Below, piece after piece: positions 11,222-23,553 of a stretch of DNA of 64,000 nt. Position 1 is the stretch's first letter; the number at the start of each line of letters is the position of its first letter. The DNA is taken from assembly GCA_028673005.1 (NCBI GenBank), contig CM054116.1:148487173-148551172 (forward strand), read 5' to 3'. The DNA comes from Tanypteryx hageni (Eukaryota; Arthropoda; Insecta; Odonata; Petaluridae). The notes beneath the pieces are model-generated. The model searched no databases. It worked only from the letters and a program-made list of their open reading frames with translations, and was not told where the DNA came from. Made by a program: the position numbers and the translations under genes.

Positions 11222-11556
11222 ATCGACGAATCTTTCAACTGAATACTCGGCGCGTAATCTTGCAGGTTATAAGTGTGTAGTCGTCCCCCGGGAAGGCATG
11301 AATTTGATACCAGGCTAGTTTTCATTTTTGCATTTGATTAACACGTAATCGGCTAGAATACGATGTGTAGACCTTCATTCTTTAACATGTTAAAATATCT
11401 TGCGATAAAGACTTTGACTCGAGATTTATACCATTTAACGCAGAAAGAAATGAAAATTCCTATTCTTACCGCCGATTCTGTTATTTAATTCGTGTTTGCT
11501 CATATTTTAAGTTTATATTCGATTTTCTCCGGTTATTCGACATTTCAAAAAGAAGG
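11222..11556 (-). repeat. Right arm of the inverted repeat flanking CR1 copy 1
   Basis: Reverse complement of 4365-4699. The outer end carries the degenerate counterpart of the coding segment at 4365-4425. Either two opposed copies of one dispersed repeat, or terminal inverted repeats of a larger element that CR1 entered. Confidence 0.75.
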
Positions 11557-12300
11557 TTGCTAGGATAGCCGGCAATGTTCATCTCGGATTTTAGATTTTC
11601 ATTGCATTACGTTAATGTCGTAAAACATTAAAATAAAAAGTACGAATATATAATAGCAACATTTATCGCAAAACATAATTTGAACAGAAATATTTTATAG
11701 AAAATATTTATGTCGTGCACCTTTCTATTACTGCCATCTCAGGACCGAACATGGAACCTTGAAATTTATTTATTTAAAAAAACATTGCAATTTGGCCTGC
11801 CGGCCAGGTGGCAAGAAAAACATAGTATATAATTCCAAAATTCCAATTTTTCAAATAAAATCAGTTTGGCCAGTCCCTAAATAAATCATGAAAACCGAAA
11901 ATAAACGGCGCAATAAACATTGCACACACTTTCCCATATACGTTTCGTCGACTGTGTATGCTTATAAATAAACTTAACCATAGTTTAGCGTATATTTTAA
12001 TGCCACTGAACGATATATAGTAATTTTTTGGGACATATGGCTAAGTTAGTATTATTTGTGACATCCATTGGATGGATTTTAATCAAAATCCTTATAGCCA
12101 TTTTTGAGTAAATCGAATGTTGTTTCAAAATATCCTAGATTAAACTACCCTTAATTGTAGCGCAATATCGTTCATCTCTTCAGAATATCTTTTATGAAAG
12201 ATATTATCCAAAAATATGAGATATCATTTGATTTAGTTTAACCCTAAGGGATGTAGTAAGATTTTGAGTGGATCGCGGCGAAAGCGTGAAGTCATAGGCA
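11557..12300. other. AT-rich, no gene; contains a dispersed-repeat fragment
   Basis: No coding signal. The stretch at about 12035-12120 (AGTATTATTTGTGACATC, then GCCATTTTTGAGTAAAT) matches the reverse complement of about 38040-38130 and so belongs to a dispersed repeat. Confidence 0.4.
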
Positions 12301-12301
12301 G

Positions 12302-12500
12302 GGCCAGATTAAGGCATAGGCCAAGTAGGCCATGGCCTACGGCCCCGCGCGAGGCGGGTGCGGGGCTTTCCTAGCGTGAAAGGGCGGCGGGACCCCTAGG
12401 ACCTTCAGAAAGATGTTTACAATGAGTTTTTAAAGAGAAAATCCGGAACATTTTCCAAAAAAAACGGGACAATAGGAATTTTTATATTATTTATTGTACG
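12302..12500 (+). mobile_element. Possible hAT-type element end
   Basis: CAGGGCCAGATTAAGGCATA followed by a GGCC-rich segment is the kind of terminus seen in hAT elements (CAGGGCCGGATT class). No partner end or target duplication was found, so this is a suggestion only. Confidence 0.3.
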
Positions 12501-13335
12501 ATTTGTCGGTGCTTGCGTACTCCAAGCGCTTAAAAAATCTACATGCACAAAGATCTTAACTCGTAAATACGAAAGTATGGAATCTATCCGGAATTTCTAA
12601 ATTCTCTGGCAATCGGCTCGCATCCAAGTTTTCGAATTTCAAGCTTCATGGTTCAGATCGCCCTTTTTAAGCAATAACTATTATCATCATTAAGACAATA
12701 GCCGATATGTTACACAAAGAGTTATGTAAAAATTAGAATATTTTGTGTGTTAGGCGTCATCATCCTTCCCTTTTAGTACGTATCCGGATAAAAAATAATT
12801 TAAAATTATCACATCATCATATGTACTTATACGTCCCAGACTGCAATCAAAGCATTAAATGAATGCTATTGAATTATGGAAAATCAATTACCATTGAGAG
12901 ACATTGGAGTTGTTGCTATGGTAGTTCATATTTTTAACTGTTGAAAACCGAAAAACTTTTCATAATTTGATGATAAAATCAAATTTTCAATAAAATTCAG
13001 CATGGATTTAAATTTTGTCTTCAAGAAAAATGAACTTCATTCTTTTTTTTCCACAGTATGGTGCATGTCATGACTTTGTATCTTAATTGTAAATAATTTT
13101 AAAAAGCCATTTTATATAGCTCTTCGCCATTTTCAATACTTTTCTTATGAGTGTTTAAAATTGGACACTGGCGTCAAAAACACCCCTTAAAAACAACATT
13201 TTCTGAAATTTCGGATTTTTTTCAGAGGTTTTACCCAATGACCTATATTCATGCCAAATTTCAGCTCTGTAGCACTTCTAGAAGTACCATAGGTTTTATA
13301 TGATATCATTATATTTCGACGTTTCTTACAGAGGA
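12501..13335. other. AT-rich stretch, nothing recognised
   Basis: No coding similarity, no clear repeat structure. It leads into the satellite at 13336. Confidence 0.4.
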
Positions 13336-15219
13336 GGATATAACATACTAGTAGTTGGTGCTTGCATGCTGCAAGCATTTCATATCACCTTGAAAAAACA
13401 TTCATTTTTCAGACAGATATTTCATCATTACAAATACTAGTAGAAGGTGCTTGCATACCGCAAGCATTTAATCGCACCTTGAAAAAAACATTAATTTTCA
13501 GAGAGATATTTCATCATGAGGAATATTTCCTTAATTCTAAAGATTTCTCCTCTGGACGGGTTTTTGTTTTTTCCTTATGGAGTAAAAGAATTTATAATTT
13601 TTTAAATTTTCGAAATTTTCAAAATATGATACTTTTCCCACATTGAGTTAATAATGCCACACATTTATGCCAAATTTTAAATTTATAGTACATTTAAAGT
13701 GAAATAACATTTATCTAATTGTTTAAATTTAAATAATTTATAACGGCCAATATAACAATTTTATCGATAAATTGAAATGATTATTCGTTTACATAAATTA
13801 ACCTACAAATGATTTAAAAATTTCAGCTCCCTAACTTGCGGCGTAGTGTCTAAGCATCTACCTATTTGTTTAAATTTTAAGAATTTTTAACTGCCAAACA
13901 AATCAAAATATCAAAATTTGTATAATCCCTATTTCGTTTTTTTGAGAATTCTACCTATAAAAAAAATTTCAACTCCGAAGTACATGCGGAAACACATAAA
14001 CCTTGAAAATTTGTTTAAACAATTGCGAATTTTTAGCGGCCGCATTGTTGCACTTTTTCAAGATTTTCGTTTTTTTAGTCGGTTTTGCACAAAATCCTAC
14101 CTATGAAAAAAAATTTGAATCTCCAGCTCATCTGGAAGTGCCCAAACATTAGTATCCTCCTATATGTTATATATATGTTATACTTGCAGAAGGTGCTTGC
14201 ATACTGCAAGCATTTCATCTCACCTTGAAAAATCATTAATTTTTAGACAGATATTTCATCATGAGAAATATTTCTTTAATTCTAAAGATTTCTCTTCGGG
14301 ACAGGATTTCGTTTTTTCATAATAATAATTTTTGCAATTTTAGGAATATTATAATTTTCACACACTGAGTTAATAATGCCACTCATTTTTGCCAAATTTT
14401 AAATTTATAGTACAAATAAGAGTGAAATAACATTTATCTAATTGTTTAAATTTTAATAAATTATAACGGCCAAAATAATAATTATATGGATAAATTGAAA
14501 GGTTTACATAGGCTAAACACCAAGGAATTTAAAAATTTCAGCTCCTTAACTTGCGGGGTAGTGTCTAAGCATCTACCAATTTGTTTAAACTTTAAGAATT
14601 TTTAACTGCCAAACAAATTAAAATATCAAAATTTGTATAATCCCTATTTCGTTTTTTTTAAGAATTCTACTTATAAAAAAAATTTCAACTCCGTGGCGCA
14701 TTCGGAAATACATAAACCTTGAAAATTTGTTTAAACAATTGCGAATTATTAATGGCAGCATTGGGGCACTTTTTGGAAATTTTCGTTTTTTCTGGTCGGT
14801 TTTGCACATAATCCTACCTAAGAAAAAAATTTCGAATCTCCAGCTCATCTGGAAGTGCCTAAACATTAGTATCCTCCTATATGTTATAGGATATAACATA
14901 CTAGTAGAAGGTGCTTGCATACTGCAAGCATTTCATCTCACCTTGAAAAAACATTAATTTTTCAGACAGATATTTCATCATTACAAATATTCTATTTATT
15001 CTAAAGATTTCACCTCCGCAGAGATTTTCGTTTTTCCCATATGTAAAAATAATAGTTTGAAAAAATCCCCAAATGTTACAATTTTAGACATTTTACACTT
15101 TCTCCATTATGGGGTACTAATGCTACACATTTGAGCCAAATTTTAAAATTGTAGCACTTCTAGAAGTAAAATAATATTTTTCTAATTGTTTAAAATTTAG
15201 ACATTTTTAACGGCCGCCG

Positions 15220-15291
<72 letters not shown>

Positions 15292-16255
15292 AGAGATTGA
15301 AATGTTTATTTGTGTAAATGCACTGTTCTGTATATAATTTGAAAATTCAGCTTCCTGGCTCATCCCGTAGTACCTAAAAAATTATTAAACTTTAATGTCC
15401 AAATGGGGTTCAAACAACCCCTAAAAATTAACAATTTTAAAATTTTCCATTTTTATAGTTGGTTATGAGAAAAGTTCTATAATTATGCAAAATTTCAGCT
15501 TCCTAAACTTATTAGATGGGTCTACACACTGAATTGCGTTTTTCCATGCTAAGTTATGGGAGATATTCCGGGGTCTCGGGAGTCGAACCCAAGACACTGT
15601 AAGAAAAAGTGACTATAATTCCTAATAGATATTGCGGTCATCTAGCAACACTGAAAATTTCATTTTTCTAGCTTACCGGCAAGTGCCCATTTAATTTACA
15701 AAAAATGGCGCAATGCTTTTCTTACGGGAAAAAACGCAACTTTCGGAATTTTTCGAGTCGAACTCATGTCACTTAGGTTAGAAGTCTCATTTTATCTGTA
15801 GGTTTCTCTATTATATCTACAAAGACTAAATTTTTTGATCTCAAGCTCTTGTAGTTTGGGCTGGACATTAGTATCCTCCTGTTATATGTTACACTAGTAG
15901 AAGGTTCTTGCATGCTGCAAGCATTTCATCTCACCTTGAAAAAACATTAGTTTTTCAGACAGACATTCCACCATTACAAATATTCTATTAATTCTAAAGA
16001 TTTCACCTCCGTAGCGATTTTCGTTTTTCCCACGTAAAAATAATAGTTTAAAACAATCCCCAAATGTTGCAATTTTAAACATTTTACACTTTCTCCATTA
16101 TGGGGTACTTATGCTACACATTTCAGCCAAATTTTAAAGTTGTGGCACTTCTAGAAGTAAAATAATATTTTCTAATTGTTTAAAATTTAAACATTTTTAA
16201 CGGTTGCCGCAATATATATATGGTGAGATTTAAATGTTTATTTGTGCAAATGCAC
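13336..16255 (+). repeat. Tandem satellite with unit of about 0.72-0.99 kb
   Basis: A marker block (GAAGGTGCTTGCATACTGCA, then ATTTCATCTCACCTTGAAAA) recurs near 13352, 13437, 14184, 14901 and 15892. The spacing from 13437 onward is about 747, 717 and 991 bp. Other shared blocks include TTAGTATCCTCCTATATGTT before the units and AAATTTTAAATTTATAGTAC inside. The 13352/13437 pair is a short internal duplication. The last copy is cut at about 16255 by a Tc1-like pseudogene. The unit is AT-rich and has no convincing coding frame. Confidence 0.85.
15222..15289. repeat. (AT)n microsatellite inside the satellite
   Basis: An uninterrupted run of AT dinucleotides, 68 bp. The equivalent position of the next satellite copy (near 16212) has only a few AT units, so the run expanded in one copy. 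Confidence 0.97.
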
Positions 16256-17350
16256 AGTGCAATGACCAGTGCTCGAAGGATTTCTAATCGAATTGGTCAA
16301 TCCGCATCGCGGGTAAGGCGATCCTTGCATGATGAAGGTTTGCATCCTCGATATTTGCAATGTCTGCAGGCTCTTCAACCGGGTGATTATGATCATCGTG
16401 TTTGCTTTTGCCAGTGGATGCTGTTGCGTCGCCGTAGTCTTAAGCACATACTGTTCAGTGATGAAGCACAACTTAATCGGGATGGAATTAACAATAAACG
16501 AAGTTCCCACTTGTGGTCCACCAATAATCCTCACGGGACCGTTGAAAGCAACTTCCGGTATCGATTCTCAGTTGATGTTTGGTGTGATTGGAGATTTGTT
16601 GATTGGACCATTCTTTTTGGAACAACGTTTAAATGCTGCTAATTACCTGAACTTTCTGATGAATGAATTGCCGCTTTTAATGGAGGGCGTACCTCTGGAG
16701 AAAAGGCACAGGATGTTCTTTCAGCTGGATGGGGCGCCTCCACATTCTGGTCGTCAAGTTATGGATTACTTGAATCAGCATTACGGGAATCGGTGGATTT
16801 ATTGGTCCAATACCTTGGCCTCCGAGATCTCCGGACCTAACTCCGCTTGATTTCTTTTTGTGAGGTCTTATGAAAGACATGGTCTACAACAGGGGTCACC
16901 AAACTTTTTACTGAAAGGGCCACATGAGGCTCCATGATCCACTGTGCAGGCCACATACGGAATTTCAAATGACTGATCGGGGCCGTGTGAAAATTTCAAA
17001 GAGCAAGTTTTGAGAATTTTTTCGATTCTGTAATATGTAATTCGCTTATATTAAAAGTAGGTTTCTCCCAAGTACTCGGAAAATGTCGTTTAGATATCAT
17101 AAATGATATCTAATGAATTCTCTTGCTGATAAGGCGGGCCGGAGTAAATCACTGCGCGGACCGCAGTTTGGGGACTCCTGGTCTGCAAGACCAAAGTACA
17201 GACGAGAGAGGAACTATTGCGGAGCATTATGGATGCTGCTGCATACGCACGAGACCATCCTGAAATGATATAACTTGCAGTAAAGTCGTGTTTGGAACGA
17301 GCAAGACTGTGCATTAAAAATCGTGGTGGTCATTTTGAACAATTAACCTG
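16256..17350 (+). pseudogene. Tc1/mariner-superfamily transposase remnant, interrupted by a MITE
   Basis: An HTH-like part with SARRISNRIGQSASRVRRSL is followed by HILFSDEAQLNRDGINN (first catalytic Asp near 16461) and a shift near 16580. The other frame gives GVIGDLLIGPFFLEQRLN, MFFQLDGAPPHSGRQV (second Asp near 16730) and, after another shift, PPRSPDLTPLDFFL (third Asp, about 16825-16855). A stop follows, then a 291-bp MITE (16890-17180). The C-terminal part resumes from about 17185 (REELLRSIMDAA, then RGGHFEQL). This is the DDE_3-type family common in insects whose triad falls in FSDEA, QLDGAPPH and RSPDLTPLDFF. No inverted termini were seen; the 5' end abuts the satellite. Confidence 0.88.
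16890..17180. mobile_element. hAT-type MITE inside the Tc1-like pseudogene
   Basis: 291 bp with inverted ends: left CAGGGGTCACCAAACT, right (reverse complement) CAGGAGTCCCCAAACT. Flanking 8-bp duplication GTCTACAA (16882-16889) and GTCTGCAA (17181-17188), 7 of 8 identical. Removing it restores continuity of the Tc1 coding remnant. No coding capacity. Confidence 0.9.
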
Positions 17351-18510
17351 AGGTGTATTTCGAAACGTAACAATAAATTAATATGATTAATACTCTCGTG
17401 TATTTTCTCCTGCATGCACCTACAATCATCCGTATCTTCTCAACGTTTAGAAATAGGAGCAATATTGTATCAACTTTTTTTACTTGAACTTACCTCCAGA
17501 ATCACCTCCCGAAGTATGGCAGACCGGCCGTGAAACATCCAATAAAGTAAAAACGGAGAAGTTCGGACCATATTTACGTATTTTAATGAATGAAAGAAAT
17601 AAACCTTGCACCTTAAAAAATCGAAACTCCTGTGTAAACATATGGAAAAATATAACCGTCTCCCGGAGTCGAGTCCGGGACACTTCCATAAATGAAAATA
17701 GTTTTCCTGGGGTCTCCTAGTTGGCATAAACAAAATGGCGTTTACATAATTTCTCTATGACAAACTGTTCAAGAGATAAAAGGGAGGACCGACGGACGGA
17801 CTGACAGACATTGAGTATTTATATATAAAGATTCTTTTTGTCACGACAGCAACTGTATACCCGCATTGTTAAAGATTCCAAATTTTTCTATTTTATCCGA
17901 AAAATTACCTACATTCATGGTAATTTGGAATGGTTTCAAATTTCGTCTTACAAATAATTTACTTTATTCTTTTTCATACTAAATAAAGCTATTCTCGGGT
18001 TAGTATCTCAAATCTAACTAATCTTGAAATTTAATATTGTAAACCCATGCATGATTTCCATGTATTTATTATGGGGGATACAAAAAGAAAGAACGACATA
18101 AAAATGAGCCCTCAAGAAAACAAATAGTGGATTTTGGATATTTTTCTTTAGATTCATCTGATGTCCGATCATTCTTCCAAATTTTAGGTCTGTAGCGGGA
18201 GCATATTCTCCGAGTTACAATCGGTGAGAGCGACCTTTTATTATCTTTAATTACTGGTCCCTGGGTTCTCAGTGTACTTTTTGTGTTACCCATAAAAGAT
18301 TCTAATATAGGGCATAACCGTTACAGCACAAATATTTTAGTCTTAAAATATGTGTAAAATTTATTAGGTTGAATATAAAATTTTGAATAAGAAAATCCGA
18401 ATTTTCATAAATAATCATCAAAAACGAAAAATGTGCCACATACATGGAAATCTTAAAAATGTTTTTGATCTGCAGCATATATTTAAAAGTGACTATAAAT
18501 TAGTATTCTA
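17351..18510. other. Non-coding stretch, nothing firmly recognised
   Basis: Mostly AT-rich. A small GACGGACGGACTGACAGACA run near 17790 is of the type found in arthropod interspersed repeats. No coding signal. Confidence 0.4.
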
Positions 18511-18913
18511 AACGCTGGTTCACACTGGAGGGACGGTAGCAGGTCTCGGTAAGGGCGCTATTAGGGGTAGGACTAATTTTGCGGAGACCATTCACATTTG
18601 TAGGTTAGCCCTCGGTCACGGCGCGGTCGCATTAAGGCCCCCACCTACAGCGTGACGTAGTTTATGGATGCCCCTAACTAGCAGAAAAGTTCACTTCGGA
18701 TGTCACCGAGGATTGCCGATAGTAACCGAAGAGACTAGAGCTCGAAGGGGCTTGGGACAAAAGTTGTTTCCTCGAGCGACTCAAGGGATTCGTGCCCCCT
18801 ACAAGTGTGAACGCATTTGGGACTTGTCCATGGAATCCCAATTGAAAATAGGATTTTCATATTTGGTGTAAAATGTCCCGACCGCGACCGTCCCTCCAGT
18901 GCGAACCAGCCTT
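18511..18913. mobile_element. MITE of about 0.4 kb with 25-27 bp inverted ends
   Basis: Left end GCTGGTTCACACTGGAGGGA then CGGT (from 18514). The right end, reverse complemented, reads GGCTGGTTCGCACTGGAGGG then ACGGT. The termini resemble Harbinger-like (GGTTCACACTGG) MITEs. A target duplication is not clear, so superfamily is uncertain. The interior is GC-richer than the flanks and non-coding. Confidence 0.75.
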
Positions 18914-20340
18914 GAATGAGAAACACGCATTTAAGGTGGATACGTAACCTCTAAACGAAAAAGAAAACAAAAATAAAAGATTAACTACACTGCATTATTT
19001 TTTACCGAATTATTTCGTTATAAAGTTAAACGTAACGGGAAACGAATGTAGATTTTAGCGTAACGAAAACGAAATCGCTTTTTTGCCTGTAACGGAAAAT
19101 GTAACGAATCGTTTCTTATTTCCTTTGTCAGGACTGGTTAAGATACATTAGGTCAGTTCTCTAGAAATACGTGTAAAATAAATACTATATAGCTCAGCTT
19201 TAAACATTTGAATTCCATTATGGTATGTTGCACAAATCTTATATACAATATTGAATTGAAATCCGTTCAGCCAATTCCTTCCACATCCTTAATTACTGAA
19301 AGAGTTGAATTTGTAATTGTGGCACTCCTGTTTGCCTGATTCGGTTTAAATATGCTAATATAGTTTTGTATATATTTTATTTAATTAAAAAAGGTCCATA
19401 AACAGCCAAATTTTGGCCTTTTACAATGGATCCGTAATATAACAACATAAAATAAGAAATAAAATAAATTAAATTAACAATCGTGGAACAAATATTAAAT
19501 TGTTCCAAACAGGAAAATGCAAAAACAGAAACATATTCAAAAGCGTTTAGACAATAAGAATTATGGGGGTGACCGGGCAACTAGTGCAGAGAAAGATGAG
19601 ATGGGGGAAAACATATCAATAACAGGGAACAAACGAACCAGGGAATTAAATGTTTGGGGCAATCGATAGAAGAGAGATATTTTGGTGATGGAGAGTCGGC
19701 ATTTGGGTAAGTGTAAGGGGTTGGGATTGCGGGTGGGACGAGGGGGGACGTGAAGAGAGAAGTAGGTAATAATATGTGAATATTATAAATTTGGTAAAAC
19801 TTGATGTGGACAGTTCAACATAATTACATGTAAAATAATTGTTTTTATTCCTTGTATTGTGGCAGCCCTCCTTTTTGTCTATACTACTACTGTTATTTTA
19901 TGTTGCACGCCTACTTCATACAAAATTTCATTGAAATCGGTTTCGCAAATTCCGTCCAAATTCATAATTACCGAAAAGGTTTGTTTTGCAATTGTTGCAT
20001 TCCTGCTGAGTCGTTCCGGTCCAAATATGTCATTTTGGTCATGTATTTATGTTAAGATTCTATGTTCCATATTTGGTTGAAATCGGTTAACCAATAGATC
20101 TTACAAGGAGAGGCTACGACCTTCAGGTCACGGATTTTGATGAAAAGCAACCATCGAAAATAAGGAGATCCTTGTCTCGGGATTTTTGTGAAATCGTCCT
20201 CTAAAATATGCAAAATCATGGTATCCAACTTAATAAACGTCATTGTCAAATTGTTGATAAGGGAGTGAATGACTTAACATTCAGGATAGCACGCCTAGCG
20301 CTTACGGCGTAGGCTCGGATTCGATTACAAATGTTTTCGT
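18914..20340. other. AT-rich stretch with two degenerate copies of a dispersed repeat
   Basis: 19240-19350 and 19915-20095 share GAAATC(C/G)GTT..CCAATTCC, TAATTAC(T/C)GAAA and a following TGCAATTGT/GTAATTGT segment. No gene recognised. Confidence 0.4.
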
Positions 20341-21115
20341 TTTTACTTTCTCCATATACGTAGTATAGGGGAAAATATTGTTTGAAAAAATCTACTTCGA
20401 GATTTCAACGGAAATACACGTTTTGAGGTCCCCTGAACACGTTTTCACCATTTTCTCGATGATGTCTGTGTGTATGTTTTAGCTTTTGTGTGTGCTCTGA
20501 CTCAAAAACTATTAATCAGGTTAACGCTAAATTTTATATTTAAAATTTTATAAAAGTCAGAAGAACTGATTAGGTTTGGTAAAAATCGGTAAACCGGAAG
20601 TGGGTGTTTACTCATGTCACATCCGTTGTTTTAAAATATTTGCTTTAATATTTGATAAATGTAAAAATGTACTGGAATAACAGTTGTAGAAATTTAATTT
20701 TCTACAACCTTTGTTTGAAACATTTTTATATATAATAAATTTTTTAAGAGATATCTTATATTTTTAGCTGCCACCACCACGCCACCTTCCAACGACTATT
20801 GTTAACAATTGACGCTTAGTTACGTCTAAGTAACGCTGTAACGAGACCAGACCGATAACGGACTTTGCTCTTCATTTTATTTTGTTTTTGCGCGCAGCCA
20901 ACAGGGTGCGCGTCAGTTCTCTCTTCTCTTGTGGAAGCTTACAGAGTGTAGTGTGCGCCCCAGGCGATTAAAGGTGTTTGTGTTATTACGTGTAACTTTC
21001 ATTTGTGCCCTTTCCTCTCCGAGAAACCCTAGCCCGTCACAACGCTCCTTTTTCTTTTCTTGATTGTTGGAGCTTTGTGGCTATATCCAATATCAGAATG
21101 CTATGGTTTGAGTTT

Positions 21116-22928
21116 CTACATCTACATCTACAGTATACCCTGCAAGTCACTGCAATGGTGTGTGGCAGGGAGTGCAATGGCACCAAGGAAAGCAATTAAT
21201 TATGACGATGTATTTCGCCATATGACAGCTAATGTTTTATTGTTACTTCTGTTCTGGTCAGCTATCGTTCTAGGGAAAAGCGAGCCTTTGTATCTTTCTG
21301 TCCTGCAGGGTCTCTTCTTTTACGAAGATGGACCCTTCTACCAATAAAAGTTGGCGTTCTTATTATTTCTTCGACGTCGGTGGAGAATGCTTGCGTTCTG
21401 AACTTATCGGGGTAGTTTTAACCTAGAACGTGATCGGCGCTCAGCTAGTGATTCCCATCCTAATTCCTGTATCAAGCCTGTAACACTTTTATTTCTATTG
21501 TAACAATTTTTTACGTACCTAGCTGCTTTTCGCGGCACTCTGAGGTTGACCCTTTCTCGTATGGATCCCATATGCTCGACGCATTCTCTAACAGAGGTCT
21601 TACTAAGGAGAAGTAACATGTCTCTTTCACTTTTTCGTCACTTTTACCTACTATGAGTTTGATGAATCCTAGTTTCTGTTTAGCCTTCCCGCATATATTT
21701 CGTATGTGCATATCCCATGACAGGCTAATTGTTAAAATAACGGCTAAGTATTTGACGAAATCGACTAGTTCTAGCTGGAAGTCTTCAACAATGTAATTTG
21801 TCGCGGCAATTTTTTTGTTTTTCAATAGCTGAACACTTTTTTAAGTTCAGTTCTAACTGCCACTCTTTGCACCACTCTAGAATTGCATTTAAGTCGTTGG
21901 AAAGTAATCTTTGATCATTAGGATTGTTTATCTTTCTGTAAACTACTGTGTCATCCGCAAATAACTTGATTTTACTTTTAATAACCTTATCTAAGTCATT
22001 TATGCAAATAAGGAATAGTAGGGGTCCGATGACACTTCCCTGTGGAACTCCTGAGGCTACGCTGACCGAATCTGATTTAAAACCGTTTATAACTACTATT
22101 TGTTCACGGTTATGGAGAAAGTCTCTAATCCACTCGATTATCTTTTCATTTATTCCACAGGCATGTAATTTCTTCACTAACTTACTATGAGGAACTTTAT
22201 CGAAAGCTTTTTTGAAGTCAAGAAAAACCGCGTCTAACTGAGTTTTACAGTCTCCTGACTTTAGTATATCGTGAACGAACAAAGCGAGCTGTGTTTCACA
22301 AGACCTTGTCTTCCTGAAGCCGTGCTTATATTTACTTAGTAAGTTCTGACTATCTAACTTAAGAAGTCCATCACGGAACTAACGATAATGTGCTCGAGAA
22401 CCTTGCAAGATATTGAGGTGAGCGAAATTGGCCTGTAATTTTCTCTGTCATCCTTTTTTCCACCTTTATGTAACGGTGTTATAAAATCTAATTTCCATTC
22501 CTTAGGTACTACCCCTTTACTAAGCGACTTACTGAAAACGGTTCCTAGATAAGGTGCTATTTCCAGTGCTAACTCTTTGAGTACTCTAGTTGGTATTTCT
22601 TCTTGATATTTTTAAGCTGTTGAGCTATCCCTTTCGCTGATATGAATATATCATTCATTTTCCCCCACTTGGTTCGGGCGACACGTCCTTCGCTCTCACA
22701 TCTTCAGTCGTAAATACTCTCTGAAAGAACGAGTTTAACAAATTTCCTTTATCTGTGCTATCGTAAACTAACTCTCTTTTGTCGTTTATTAACGATCTGG
22801 AACATCCCTAACATATGACCAAAAGATTTTTGTATTTTCGTTTAGATGTTCACTAAGAATCTTTTTCTTAAACTCCGTTAATGCTTTTCGCATAACTTTT
22901 ATGGGTTTAGTCCGAGAATCTCTATACG
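21116..22928 (-). mobile_element. CR1-type LINE, copy 2, 5'-truncated
   Basis: The 3' end lies at 21116 with tandem TACATC units (GATGTA on the element strand), preceded on the element strand by TTGCAGGGTA and CCCTGCCACACACCATTGCA, matching the 3' end of copy 1. The 5' end is truncated inside the endonuclease-RT linker. An imperfect 11-bp duplication (GGTTTGAGTTT/GGTTTGAAATT) flanks it. Inserted into family X. Confidence 0.85.
21404..22928 (-). pseudogene. CR1 copy 2 reverse transcriptase remnant
   Basis: A frame from about 22345 to 21785 reads YKHGFRKTRSCETQLALF, AVFLDFKKAFDKVPHSKL (first catalytic Asp), ASGVPQGSVIGPLLF and LFADDTVVYRKI (catalytic FADD near 21950). After a shift, SWDMHIRNICGKAKQKLGF and SLVRPLLENASSIWDPYEKG (21600-21730) follow, then another shift to RKAARYVKNCYNRNKSVT (21470-21530). 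Upstream of 22345 the linker and fingers are full of stops. Sequence motifs match copy 1 closely, so both belong to one subfamily or near relatives. Confidence 0.87.
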
Positions 22929-23553
22929 GGTTTGAAATTGAAATTATTTCGGTTCTTTGTCAAGTGTAAAATTTTCTCGCGGTTTCTTAAAATGTTTATT
23001 ATTATGTAACCTACTAGGAAGTTTTACATAAATTACAGGTATGGAGAAAGTTATGTGGTGGTCACATCAGATTTTTTAAATTATCCTAACTTTATTCGAA
23101 AAGTAATATTTTCCGGTAAAAATACGCTGTATAATTGTTATTTGGAAGTAGAATAGAATATTGTTACTTTTGTGGGACGAAAAAAACTGTCTCTAGATAA
23201 ATGTTTAAATTTCCCCAATCCAATCGGTAAAAGTATGTTGTACGTACATTTACCGAACTTGGTGGTAACTGTGCACATTAACCGAGAAACGTACCCATTA
23301 ATAGGCGCCAACTCCATGGGACTTGAGGGGGCCCGAGCCCCCCGAATGTTACCGAATGAGCCCCCCCAATAATTTTATGCCTCGTCTCGTGTATTTTTGA
23401 GATTAAGTGAGACAACTATAATAAAAATAAACAATACAATAATACAGACTCATGCCAGGGTATTGTCCGCTTCACCCCTCCCGCCAATTGTCACTCCACC
23501 TCTTTCACAAGTCACTCAGTCTTTCCTCTGACGCTTTAGTTTAGTCGTGATAT

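Larger units (their letters stand above)
20341..23009 (+). repeat. Family X interspersed repeat, left copy, split by CR1 copy 2
   Basis: 20341-21115 plus 22929-23009 align with the reverse complement of 27235-27875. Landmarks: ACTTTCTCCATATACGTAGT, CGAGATTTCAACGGAAATAC, TGCCACCACCACGCCACC, ATATCCAATATCAGAA, and, beyond the CR1, TTCTTTGTCAAGTG and TTATTATGTAA. The left copy has an extra 209 bp (about 20838-21046) bounded by AACGCT on both sides. CR1 copy 2 sits at 21116-22928, flanked by GGTTTGAGTTT and GGTTTGAAATT. Confidence 0.85.

Noticed and set aside
12302..12500. Complete hAT element starting at the CAGGGCCAGATTAAGG end
   Set aside because: No matching opposite end or 8-bp duplication found nearby, so only a possible fragment is annotated.
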